Shown: positions 1 to 5,710, counted from the first letter of the stretch. The stretch is 9,211 nucleotides of DNA from Ruminococcaceae bacterium UBA6416 (GCA_002438505.1 DJPI01000061.1:205-9415); one strand, 5' to 3'. Program-made: numbers and translations. The notes: a model not told the origin generated them from the letters alone.

Positions 1-66
1 GGGAACCGAGCAGCATTAAGCAGGAATACTGTGCGACACAGTAAAGCCTGCTGCTGTGTGACCAAG
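1..66 (+). ncRNA. ffs: Signal recognition particle RNA, 3' part (5' end outside window)
   Basis: SRP RNA binds Ffh and targets nascent membrane and secreted proteins to the translocon. The window opens inside the conserved helix 8: a GGAA tetraloop (about positions 2-5) followed by GAGCAGC, the 3' side of the Ffh-binding internal loop. A TACTGTG-CGA-CACAGTA hairpin follows (28-44). The gene order SRP RNA, dnaX, ybaB, recR is that of B. subtilis (scr-dnaX-yaaK-recR), which supports the call. The 5' strand that would pair with this half lies outside the window, so the 3' end near 62-66 is approximate. A T-rich tract at 81-91 may end transcription. Confidence 0.75.
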
Positions 67-86
67 TGAATGTGTCTTGCTTTGTT

Positions 87-115
87 TTTTTCTTTGCAAG
101 CGGGCAGAATATAAT
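87..115 (+). promoter_or_regulatory. Possible dnaX promoter (-10 only is convincing)
   Basis: A perfect TATAAT lies at 110-115, 21 bases before the dnaX start. The hexamer 17 bases upstream is TTTTTC (87-92), a poor -35. The predicted start point near 122 would fall on the ribosome binding site, leaving almost no leader. dnaX may instead be read through from the SRP RNA promoter outside the window. Confidence 0.25.
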
Positions 116-136
116 TGTTCCGGGAGGTGAAAAGGA

Positions 137-1906
137 ATGTATCAGGTGCTTTACAGAAAATATCGCCCAAAGGTGTTTTCGGACGTTGTCGGTCAGGATC
201 ATATCACAAAAACGCTCCAAAGCGAGATTGAAAAAGGCAAGCTTTCTCACGCATACCTTTTCACAGGCTCAAGGGGAACGGGAAAAACAACCTGCGCAAA
301 AATCCTTTCAAAGGCGGTCAACTGTCTGCACCCCGTTGACGGCAACCCCTGCAACGAATGTGAAATTTGCAAGGGTATTGACTCCGGCGCCATTCTTGAC
401 GTTGTTGAAATTGACGCTGCAAGCAATAACGGCGTTGACAATATCCGCGATATCCGCGATGAATCCGGCTTTGCACCCGTTAACTGCAAGTTCCGCGTTT
501 ATATCATTGACGAGGTTCATATGCTCTCCATCGGTGCGTTCAACGCGCTTCTCAAAACGCTTGAGGAACCGCCTGCGCACGTTATGTTCATTCTTGCAAC
601 AACTGAGGTTCATAAGCTTCCGGTAACAATTCTTTCGCGCTGTCAGCGCTTTGACTTCAGGCGAGTCGGGCCGCAGGACATGATAAGGCGCATGAATTAT
701 ATTGCCGATAAAGAGAACTTTATTCTTGATGAGGACGCGGCCGTTCTCATCGCTCGCCTTGCGGACGGCGGAATGAGAGATGCGCTTTCAACCCTTGACC
801 AGTGCATTTCAAACACCGACCATGTCACAAGTGAGACCGTCTGTGCCGTTGCCGGTATTGCCGGAAAGGAGCATCTTTTTGAAATTGCGCAGGACATTGC
901 AAACCATGACTCCGCCGGTGCTGTGAGCAAACTCAGTGAGCTTTATGCCGCCTCGTGCGATATGGAGCGCCTTTGCGCCGATTTAACAATGCATTTTCGC
1001 AATCTTATGATTGCAAAAACGGTGCATAACGCCGAAAACATCCTTGTTTGCACAAAGGATGAGCTTGAAAGCTATAAAAAGCAGAGCACACTCTTTACAC
1101 TTGAGGGCATACTTTATTCAATAGACCTTCTTCAGTCCGCCGCGGCCGACCTCAAGCGTTCGGTCAACAGGCGCATTGAAATGGAAATGACACTTATCCG
1201 TCTTGCTTCTCCCACGCTTGACAGCGGCAATGAGGCGCTTTTGAGGCGTGTTGCGGCTCTTGAGCTTGCGGTGAAAAGCAAAAGCTTTTCCGTTCCTGAC
1301 GAACGGCTTGCGGATGGCGCAGCCTCCGTTGAAGCGCCGAACAATGCGGCCGAAAGCAACAATAACAGTGCAAACGAAAAGGGCAAAACCTTGCCTGAGG
1401 ACGGATTTTTTGCTCCGCCGCCGCTTTTTGAAAACAGTACACCAGCCGCAGAGAGCGAGCCGTCTCACGCAAGCTGGGAGACGCCTGTTTCTGTTCCTGA
1501 AACGCCGAAACCGCCTCGGAATGTGGAGAATGCCGCCGGAGCTGTTGAGAATGACACCGAAGAAGCTCAGCTTCAGCCGTTCCCGGATTGGGCGCAGGTT
1601 CTTTCCGAGCTTACAAAAATTAATCAGCCGCTTTGGGGCATACTCATCGGTTCAAGCGCGTTCATCAGCGGTGAATTTGTTTTAATCAAGAGCGAAAACC
1701 CGACCTTTGCCTCATTCATAAAGGTCGGCACAAACGGCCGTGATGTTAAGGAGGCAATTTTCCGCGCAACGGGAAAGAGATACCGGCTCGGAATATACAA
1801 TCCTGTTTCTTCCGCACAAAAAAAACAGGAGGAAAAGCCGAAGGATCCGCTTCAGGATCTTGTCAGAAAAGCAAAAGATTTCGGAATCAACGTCAATGTT
1901 GATTAA
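137..1906 (+). CDS. dnaX: DNA polymerase III subunit gamma/tau
   Basis: This is the clamp-loader ATPase that opens the beta clamp and holds the replicative polymerase together. The 589-residue protein is close to the usual Firmicutes length. The AAA+ domain has Walker A GSRGTGKTT (residues 44-52), a zinc-binding set C63, C72, C75, C78, Walker B with D125-E126 in VYIIDEVHML, and the SRCQRF sensor/arginine-finger motif (167-172). A three-helix collar region follows to about 380. Then comes a low-complexity Ala/Glu/Pro/Asn linker (about 385-480) and a C-terminal polymerase-contacting domain starting at FPDWAQVL. The ATG at 137 is preceded by GGGAGGTG (122-129) at good spacing and gives the family N-terminus MYQVLYRKYRP. 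An eight-A run at 1818-1825 lies very late in the gene, so slippage there would not make a short gamma form. Confidence 0.98.
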   Translation: MYQVLYRKYRPKVFSDVVGQDHITKTLQSEIEKGKLSHAYLFTGSRGTGKTTCAKILSKAVNCLHPVDGNPCNECEICKGIDSGAILDVVEIDAASNNGVDNIRDIRDESGFAPVNCKFRVYIIDEVHMLSIGAFNALLKTLEEPPAHVMFILATTEVHKLPVTILSRCQRFDFRRVGPQDMIRRMNYIADKENFILDEDAAVLIARLADGGMRDALSTLDQCISNTDHVTSETVCAVAGIAGKEHLFEIAQDIANHDSAGAVSKLSELYAASCDMERLCADLTMHFRNLMIAKTVHNAENILVCTKDELESYKKQSTLFTLEGILYSIDLLQSAAADLKRSVNRRIEMEMTLIRLASPTLDSGNEALLRRVAALELAVKSKSFSVPDERLADGAASVEAPNNAAESNNNSANEKGKTLPEDGFFAPPPLFENSTPAAESEPSHASWETPVSVPETPKPPRNVENAAGAVENDTEEAQLQPFPDWAQVLSELTKINQPLWGILIGSSAFISGEFVLIKSENPTFASFIKVGTNGRDVKEAIFRATGKRYRLGIYNPVSSAQKKQEEKPKDPLQDLVRKAKDFGINVNVD

Positions 1907-1949
1907 TTATAAATTTATGAAAAAATAATATATAAAGGAGCAACCCAAA

Positions 1950-2279
1950 ATGAAAGCAAGAATTCCCGGAATGCAGGGCGGCCAGATGAACATGATGAAA
2001 AAAATTCAGGAGATGCAGGCTCAGCTTGAAACAAAGCAGGCGGAAATTGAACAGACTGAGTTTTCCGCTTCCGCAGGTGGCGGAGCGGTTGAGGTTGTTG
2101 TTACCGGCGCTCATGAGATAAGAAAAATTGACCTCAAGCCGGACGTTGTTGACCCTGAGGATATTGAAATGCTCTCAGACCTTATCATTGCCGCCGCAAA
2201 TGAGGCGATGAGGAAGGCCGATGACGCAATGGAGCAGGCAATGGGCGCGCTCAAGGGCGGTCTTAATCTTCCGTTCTGA
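1950..2279 (+). CDS. ebfC: YbaB/EbfC family nucleoid-associated protein
   Basis: Small DNA-binding protein of the YbaB/EbfC family (109 residues, usual size about 105-110), which forms dimers and coats DNA. It is nearly always encoded between dnaX and recR. The N-terminus is Met/Gln/Gly-rich and leads into a long amphipathic helix (about residues 12-40). The family core follows: SAGGGAVEVVVTG, then VVDPEDIEMLSDLI, then a helix ending AMGALKGGL. The ATG has AAGGAG 10 bases upstream. The gap from dnaX is 43 bases, and its stop overlaps the recR start in TGATG, which suggests coupled translation. The exact cellular role in Clostridia is not settled by sequence. Confidence 0.95.
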   Translation: MKARIPGMQGGQMNMMKKIQEMQAQLETKQAEIEQTEFSASAGGGAVEVVVTGAHEIRKIDLKPDVVDPEDIEMLSDLIIAAANEAMRKADDAMEQAMGALKGGLNLPF

Positions 2280-2881
2280 TGGCTGATTACAAAGTTGCCT
2301 CGCTTGCGAGACTTATTGAACAGTTTGAGCGTCTCCCCGGTATCGGGCACAAAAGCGCGCAGCGGCTTGCGTTTCACGTTCTTTCAATGACGGACGAGCA
2401 GGCTGAACACTTTGCGCAAAATATTCTTGACGCCCACAAAAAAATTAAAAAGTGCGTTCGCTGCTGCAATCTTTCGGAGGAGGAGTTGTGTCCAATCTGC
2501 AAAAACACCGCACGCGATGAAAGCGTCATTTGTGTTGTTGAAGACCCGAGAGATGTCATGGCGTTTGAACGCACGCATGAATATGACGGAACCTATCATG
2601 TTCTCCACGGCGTAATTTCGCCGATGAACGGAATCGGTCCCGAGGATATCACAATCAAGGAGCTGATTGCCCGCCTTTCGGACGGAAAGGTGAAGGAGGT
2701 CATCATGGCGACCAACCCGACCGTTGAGGGTGAGGCAACGGCAATGTATATTTCGCGTCTGCTCAAGCCGATGGGAATCACCGTGACACGGCTTGCTTAC
2801 GGAGTACCCGTTGGAGCGGATCTCGAGTATGCCGATGAGGTTACGCTCACAAGAGCGCTTGAGGGCAGACGCAAGCTGTAA
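2279..2881 (+). CDS. recR: Recombination mediator protein RecR
   Basis: RecR works with RecO (and RecF) to load RecA on SSB-coated single-stranded DNA during gap repair. The 200-residue length is normal. Visible parts are the helix-hairpin-helix LPGIGHKSAQRLA (19-31), a Cys4 zinc finger C59-x2-C62-x8-C71-x2-C74, and the Toprim domain from VVEDPRDVMAFE (86-97) through ATNPTVEGEATA (144-155). The C-terminal GVPVGADLEYADEVTL (175-190) precedes the ending EGRRKL. The ATG overlaps the ebfC TGA by one base, so the gene is probably translated by coupling. No key residue is missing. Confidence 0.98.
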   Translation: MADYKVASLARLIEQFERLPGIGHKSAQRLAFHVLSMTDEQAEHFAQNILDAHKKIKKCVRCCNLSEEELCPICKNTARDESVICVVEDPRDVMAFERTHEYDGTYHVLHGVISPMNGIGPEDITIKELIARLSDGKVKEVIMATNPTVEGEATAMYISRLLKPMGITVTRLAYGVPVGADLEYADEVTLTRALEGRRKL

Positions 2882-2907
2882 TTTTTTTAACGAAAGAGGT
2901 GATCTTT

Positions 2908-3372
2908 GTGGCGAAAGGTAACGACATTCCGAAAGTTGCCCAAAATAAAAAAGCCTATCACGATTATTTTGTTCTTGAAACCTATGAGGCCGGAATCGAG
3001 CTTTTCGGAACAGAGGTCAAGTCGATAAGAAAAGGAAAGGTCAATCTCAAGGACTCCTGGTGCAGCATTGAAAACGGAGAAATTTTCGTCAACGGAATGC
3101 ACATCAGTCCCTATGAGCACGGCAACATTTTTAACCGTGAACCGCTGAGGGTCAAAAAGCTGCTCATGCATAAACGTGAAATCAACCGCCTTTTTGGTGT
3201 GACAAAGCAGCAGGGCTTGACGCTTATTCCGCTTTCGGTATACTTTTTGAACGGCCGTGCAAAGCTTGAAATTGGACTTTGCAAGGGCAAAAAGAATTAT
3301 GACAAGCGCGAAACTGCCGCAAAACGTGACGCAAAACGTGACATTGAGCGCGAGATGCGCTCGCGCTCCTGA
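2908..3372 (+). CDS. smpB: SsrA-binding protein SmpB
   Basis: SmpB binds tmRNA and brings it to stalled ribosomes, with its C-terminal tail occupying the empty mRNA channel. The core is typical: NKKAYHDYF, ETYEAGIELFGTEVKSIR, VNLKDSW, MHISPYEHGN, PLRVKKLLMH and GKKNYDKRE, followed by the basic tail AAKRDAKRDIER. The GTG at 2908 is preferred over the in-frame GTG at 2899. It gives an N-terminus of (M)AKGND and 154 residues, and it has AAGAGGTGAT (2894-2903) as ribosome binding site, whereas 2899 lies inside that site. The gene sits 26 bases after recR and directly before its RNA partner ssrA. Confidence 0.96.
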   Translation: MAKGNDIPKVAQNKKAYHDYFVLETYEAGIELFGTEVKSIRKGKVNLKDSWCSIENGEIFVNGMHISPYEHGNIFNREPLRVKKLLMHKREINRLFGVTKQQGLTLIPLSVYFLNGRAKLEIGLCKGKKNYDKRETAAKRDAKRDIEREMRSRS

Positions 3373-3387
3373 CGGAGCAATTTTCCG

Positions 3388-3416
3388 TTGACAAAGCGGA
3401 CGGGAAATGATAAAAT
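3388..3416 (+). promoter_or_regulatory. ssrA promoter (sigma-A type)
   Basis: A perfect -35 TTGACA (3388-3393) is separated by exactly 17 bases from TAAAAT (3411-3416). Transcription should start near 3423, giving a 5' leader of about 34 bases that RNase P would remove to make the mature tmRNA end at 3457. It begins 15 bases after the smpB stop, so ssrA is probably transcribed independently as well as by read-through. Confidence 0.85.
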
Positions 3417-3456
3417 TAAATTAAGGCTCAGAGTATGCAGCCGTAAAAAATAATAT

Positions 3457-3802
3457 GGGGATGAAAGGATTTCGACGGGGACGTTGAACTCTGATAAGCG
3501 GGTAGTGCCGTGTAATCACTTTAAACTGCACAAACTTTAAAACAAACGACAATACTACAGTATTGAAGGCTGCTTAACGCAGCCCGTCTGAGCTTCGAGG
3601 ACTGCGGCGAAGCATCAGGCGTCACTCAGCAGTGAACGTGAACGGCCGAGCGCCTCGTAGGCCGTCATGAATCAGGGGCTACCAAAGTTCAAAGCCTGTC
3701 GTTCGGCGTTGAACTGAGGGAATTTTAAAAGATCGACTCCACCCGGAGAAAGTCAGACGGATAGGTTTTCGGACGCGGTTTCGATTACCGCCATCTCCAC
3801 CA
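3457..3802 (+). ncRNA. ssrA: Transfer-messenger RNA (tmRNA, SsrA)
   Basis: tmRNA rescues ribosomes stalled on broken mRNA and tags the unfinished protein for proteolysis. The 346-nt gene starts GGGGATG (3457-3463) and ends CATCTCC-A-CCA. These ends pair over seven bases (3457-3463 with 3792-3798, one G-U) to form the acceptor stem. The conserved AAAGGATTTCGACGGGG follows the 5' end. The T-arm is GCGGT-TTCGATT-ACCGC (3775-3791), and CCA is encoded at 3800-3802. A GGCTGC-TTAAC-GCAGCC hairpin (3568-3584) holds the tag stop codon. It lies directly behind smpB, its protein partner, and has its own strong promoter. It is a one-piece, not permuted, tmRNA. Confidence 0.97.
3542..3577 (+). other. tmRNA proteolysis-tag reading frame
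   Basis: The only frame that ends in Ala-Ala before a stop placed in the hairpin loop reads ACA AAC GAC AAT ACT ACA GTA TTG AAG GCT GCT TAA, giving TNDNTTVLKAA. The exact resume codon is uncertain. Starting one codon earlier (AAA, 3539) gives KTNDNTTVLKAA, reminiscent of the B. subtilis tag GKTNSFNQNVALAA. An Ala from the charged tmRNA itself precedes the tag. The end is LKAA rather than the usual (A)LAA. Confidence 0.65.
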
Positions 3803-3804
3803 AA
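3790..3804 (+). repeat. Direct repeat copy 1 at the tmRNA 3' end (possible att core)
   Basis: GCCATCTCCACCAAA covers the acceptor 3' strand, the CCA end and two bases past the gene. An exact copy begins 140 bases downstream. tmRNA and tRNA 3' ends are classic integrase targets, and integration duplicates this kind of segment. Two of the shared bases lie outside the mature RNA, so the repeat is not explained by RNA function alone. Confidence 0.7.
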
Positions 3805-3822
3805 ATGAATAGGTTCGGAATT

Positions 3823-3852
3823 GCCGGAGTGATACGGAGTTCCGGCCTTTTT
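3823..3852 (+). terminator. Rho-independent terminator after ssrA
   Basis: The stem GCCGGA (3823-3828) pairs perfectly with TCCGGC (3841-3846) around a 12-base loop and is followed by CTTTTTG. It begins 21 bases after the tmRNA CCA and would end the ssrA transcript, leaving a short 3' trailer to trim. Confidence 0.75.
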
Positions 3853-3856
3853 GTTT

Positions 3857-3873
3857 GCGGTAATCGAAACCGC
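3857..3873 (-). repeat. Inverted copy of the tmRNA T-arm
   Basis: GCGGTAATCGAAACCGC is the exact reverse complement of the tmRNA T-arm at 3775-3791, including the seven-base loop that need not be symmetric. The identity stops sharply at both ends (17 bases). A perfect hairpin CTTTTGC-GCA-GCAAAAG follows at 3883-3899. A full tRNA or tmRNA does not surround this copy, so it is not an RNA gene. It may be part of an integration remnant or a small repeat element. Confidence 0.7.
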
Positions 3874-3929
3874 ACAGTCCATCTTTTGCGCAGCAAAAGG
3901 GACAAAAAATGCGAAAGGCTGCAATCGCT

Positions 3930-3944
3930 GCCATCTCCACCAAA
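3930..3944 (+). repeat. Direct repeat copy 2 (possible att core)
   Basis: GCCATCTCCACCAAA is identical to 3790-3804. The bases just upstream do not form a T-arm and do not match the tmRNA, so this is not a second tmRNA end. Together with copy 1 it brackets 125 bases holding a terminator, the inverted T-arm copy and a hairpin. Confidence 0.7.
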
Positions 3945-3947
3945 GAG

Positions 3948-3994
3948 AAAAAGCTGCTGCAAATCGAATTCACAATTTGCAGCAGCCTGTTTTT
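3948..3994. terminator. Strong bidirectional terminator
   Basis: GCTGCTGCAAAT (3953-3964) pairs perfectly over 12 bases with ATTTGCAGCAGC (3975-3986) around a 10-base loop. On the + strand it is followed by CTGTTTTTATTTT. On the - strand it is followed by TTTTTC. It can therefore back up ssrA termination and end the - strand transcript of the converging CFI-box gene, whose stop is at 4003. Confidence 0.85.
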
Positions 3995-4002
3995 ATTTTC
4001 GA

Positions 4003-4629
4003 TTATCTGTCATAATATGGCGTATTTCCAATGCCTTTTTCATTAAGGCTACTTACCGTTTTGTCAAGCACACCGCGCCACAACTTTTTAAACAGCGTTG
4101 TGTTGCCGAAATATTTAACAATCGTTGGGCTTATGGCATAGTACGCCTTTATGAACGCTCTTCCGCTTTTTGATTTTGAAAGGACACCGTCCCTGAACCG
4201 TCTGAGTGTCCAAACCTGAGGGCAATCATAAGAACCGTAAACGCAGGTTGCAACATAGCAGCCCTGTGAACCGGACGATGAGCTTTTGCTGTCGTTCATG
4301 CCCATATGACTGTCATCGGACATATTATTGCTATAGCTTCTGAAAAAGCCGGGATCACTTCTTCCAACCTTTTTTCCACGTTCATCATAATGAGTGTAGC
4401 CGTTGAAAAATCCCGGATCACTGCGGCCGGTCTTATGCCCTTTGTTGTCATAATGGGTATATCCGCCAAAAAAGCCGGGATCGCTTCTTCCAACCTTTTT
4501 TCCGTTGGCATCATAATTGGTGTAGCCGCCAAAAAGGCCCGGCTCACTGCGGCCAATCTTCCTTCCGCGCTCGTCATAATGAGTAACCGTTCCGAAAAGA
4601 CCAACCTCACTTCTGCCCCTTTTAGCCAT
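4003..4629 (-). CDS. CFI-box C-terminal domain protein with 21-residue tandem repeats
   Basis: The 208-residue protein has two parts. Residues 5-101 are four full and one partial copy of a 21-residue unit of the pattern GRS(D/E)PGxFxGYTHYDxxGKK, rich in Gly, Tyr and Asp and probably a row of short beta hairpins. After a Ser/Asp/Met linker (102-123), residues 124-175 begin CYVATCVYGS and continue through LRRFRDGVL, GRAFIKAYY and SPTIVKYFG. This matches the CFI-box pattern (C-[FY]-[IV]-A-T...YGS...LR.FRD) found at the C-termini of many bacterial proteins of unknown job. There is no signal peptide or clear membrane segment. The ATG has AAGGAGG at normal spacing. A candidate promoter lies at 4760-4788 on the - strand and a terminator just past its stop. 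Function is unknown; a scaffold or binding role for the repeats is only a guess. Confidence 0.85.
   Translation of the reverse strand: MAKRGRSEVGLFGTVTHYDERGRKIGRSEPGLFGGYTNYDANGKKVGRSDPGFFGGYTHYDNKGHKTGRSDPGFFNGYTHYDERGKKVGRSDPGFFRSYSNNMSDDSHMGMNDSKSSSSGSQGCYVATCVYGSYDCPQVWTLRRFRDGVLSKSKSGRAFIKAYYAISPTIVKYFGNTTLFKKLWRGVLDKTVSSLNEKGIGNTPYYDR
4327..4617 (-). repeat. 63-bp coding tandem repeats in the CFI-box gene
   Basis: Four complete 63-bp units (4617-4555, 4554-4492, 4491-4429, 4428-4366) and one partial (4365-4327) encode the GRSDPGFF..YTHYD repeats. The middle units are the closest to each other. The first (GRSEVGLFGTVTHYD) is the most divergent, and the last decays after PGFF. The array could expand or contract by slippage. 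Confidence 0.85.
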
Positions 4630-4736
4630 ATAACAGCCTCCTTAAATTCATTTGTCAACATATTAAAACGCCGACAGGCCTACCCGACTTAAACACCAAA
4701 GCGAATGGATGGGTGAATATATACCGCAGCTTCACT

Positions 4737-4765
4737 TTGACAATTTAAGAATCTTGAAATATCTA
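4737..4765 (+). promoter_or_regulatory. Candidate promoter, + strand, sharing its -10 with the opposite promoter
   Basis: TTGACA (4737-4742), a 17-base spacer, then TATCTA (4760-4765). The -35 matches consensus fully and the -10 four of six. No recognisable gene lies downstream on the + strand before 5072, so if active it would make a short noncoding RNA or antisense transcript. Confidence 0.4.
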
Positions 4766-4788
4766 TATATACTATTCCTTTTTGTCAA
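4760..4788 (-). promoter_or_regulatory. Candidate promoter for the CFI-box gene, - strand
   Basis: Reading the - strand, TTGACA (4788-4783), a 17-base spacer, then TAGATA (4765-4760). Transcription would start near 4753, leaving a leader of about 120 bases before the ATG at 4629. The -10 hexamer is the same six base pairs used by the + strand promoter, and both -35 elements sit in matching TTCAC(T/C)TTGACA arms. Confidence 0.5.
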
Positions 4789-5061
4789 GGTGAACTTCGG
4801 GTATTTCTCTTTTTTTACCCTAAAAATCCAAACTTTACTTTGACAATTTAGCGTTTGACCTTCCTTATAATATCACAATCTATGTCCGATAAAACGTACT
4901 TTAAGAGCGTGATTTCTAAAAATCAATAAAATTATGATACCATTAAACGGGAGTTGAGCTCTTTTATATTATAAAACGCCTTGAGCGTTCTGAATCGGAA
5001 AAACATCAAGCTCTTTCTGAAGCTGGTTTTTTTGTTGTTCTGCGTATCTGCTTTGAGGTAA

Positions 5062-5100
5062 TCTAACAACAAACCCCCGGCCGTGAATTCGGTCGGGGGT
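5062..5100 (-). terminator. Terminator after the Ig-like membrane protein gene
   Basis: An 11-bp stem pairs ACCCCCGGCCG (5073-5083) with CGGTCGGGGGT (5090-5100), with one G-U pair and a six-base loop. On the - strand it is followed by TTTGTTGTTAGATT. It lies 23 bases after the stop codon at 5124. Confidence 0.85.
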
Positions 5101-5123
5101 CAATCTTCGCTTATGCTTTTTCT

Positions 5124-5609
5124 TTACGCGGCCTGTTGTGCAACCGCTTCCGTAACGGTGAATTCCGCCGTTGCGGCCTCACCGCTGAGGAAGGTCTTTG
5201 TCAGCCTGTATGTGCCGGCTTTGAGATATGAGATCGGAAGACCGGCAATGTTTACTTCAATAATGCGTGGTGAGGAAGCAAGCGGCTTGATGTCGCCTGT
5301 AACGATATCCTTGTTGGCGCCGAGGATGGGAACTTCCTTCCAATTTTCGCCGTCCTTGATTTCAAGCTTGTAGCTTGAGTAACCGGTCTCGTCCTTTAGG
5401 GTGTTGAAGGTGTAGTTTGTGATTTCAATGGCGATTGACGTGCTCTTGGTGTCAACATTGCCAACAACTCTCATTGCAACCTTTCCGATATTTCCGGTGG
5501 TAACCATTGTGACGAGGGTGACGATGATGGCCATGAAGCCCGAGAAAATCGACTTGAGCGAGACTGAACTGAGCTTGTCCTTAAGCAGTGCATTAATAAT
5601 ATCTACCAT
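5124..5609 (-). CDS. Small membrane-anchored protein with an Ig-like C-terminal part
   Basis: The 161-residue protein starts MVDIINALLKDKLSS. It has one strongly hydrophobic segment at about 20-40 (GFMAIIVTLVTMVTTGNIG), a likely membrane anchor or uncleaved signal. The rest is beta-rich: YKLEIKDGENWKEVPI near 80-95, RIIEVNIAGL near 114-123, and AGTYRLTKTFLSG near 131-143, ending AEFTVTEAVAQQAA. The order of a ligand-like strand, a charge-rich middle and a G-x-YR-x-x-K-x-F strand resembles bacterial Ig-like domains of the Big_14 type; this is my inference and needs a profile search. AGGAGG precedes the ATG, an almost ideal promoter lies upstream, and a terminator follows, so it is a single-gene unit. 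Function is unknown. Confidence 0.85.
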   Translation of the reverse strand: MVDIINALLKDKLSSVSLKSIFSGFMAIIVTLVTMVTTGNIGKVAMRVVGNVDTKSTSIAIEITNYTFNTLKDETGYSSYKLEIKDGENWKEVPILGANKDIVTGDIKPLASSPRIIEVNIAGLPISYLKAGTYRLTKTFLSGEAATAEFTVTEAVAQQAA

Positions 5610-5656
5610 TTTCCTGTTCCTCCTGTTAATAAAATTCCAGAGTATGTTACTGTTAA

Positions 5657-5685
5657 ATAATAACAGACTCGGCCTGCAAAGTCAA
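5657..5685 (-). promoter_or_regulatory. Promoter of the Ig-like membrane protein gene
   Basis: On the - strand, TTGACT (5685-5680), a 17-base spacer, then TATTAT (5662-5657). Each hexamer matches consensus at five of six bases. The start point would be near 5650, giving a leader of about 40 bases with AGGAGG near its end. A hairpin-forming inverted repeat CTGTTA-AATAA-TAACAG (5650-5666) covers the -10 and start point and could be an operator. Confidence 0.75.
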
Positions 5686-5710
5686 GGAAAAGTTACAATT
5701 TTTTGAAGCG

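Larger units (their letters stand above)
4630..5072. other. AT-rich intergenic stretch without a convincing gene
   Basis: No supported gene lies here. It holds four TTGACAA sites, two on each strand (4652-4658, 4737-4743, 4782-4788, 4840-4846). A 17-bp near-identical direct repeat (4731-4747 and 4834-4850, one mismatch) contains two of them. A TATAAT lies at 4866-4871. A 15-codon frame beginning ATGTCCGAT (4882) has no ribosome binding site. Around 4960-5065 both strands stay open for 30-45 codons, but none has a plausible start; this may be a gene remnant or chance. Confidence 0.6.

Noticed and set aside
1818..1832. Eight-A run followed by AGGAGG in dnaX, as a gamma-making frameshift site
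   Set aside because: It lies at codons 561-563 of 589, so slippage would not yield a short gamma form. The SD-like bases are downstream, not upstream, of the run.
3381..3409. Imperfect inverted repeat TTTTCCGT/ACGGGAAA after smpB as a terminator
   Set aside because: It overlaps the ssrA promoter, has a mismatch-tolerant short stem and is not followed by a T tract.
3930..3944. Second tRNA or tmRNA 3' end
   Set aside because: The 17 bases before CATCTCC do not form a T-arm and no matching GGGGATG 5' strand lies nearby. Only the short repeat is shared.
3679..3973. Overlapping - strand reading frames across the tmRNA 3' end, with phrases such as FGGDGGNRNRV
   Set aside because: They are the reverse complement of the tmRNA T-arm and acceptor end and the repeat behind it. 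Such antisense frames are common annotation artefacts.
4630..4658. TTGACA (- strand, 4658-4653) with TGTTAT as a promoter for the CFI-box gene
   Set aside because: The start point would fall inside the coding sequence and lose the AAGGAGG site. The promoter at 4760-4788 fits better.
4882..4929. 15-codon + strand frame starting ATGTCCGAT
   Set aside because: There is no ribosome binding site, the TATAAT upstream lacks a well-spaced -35, and the length is too short to support.
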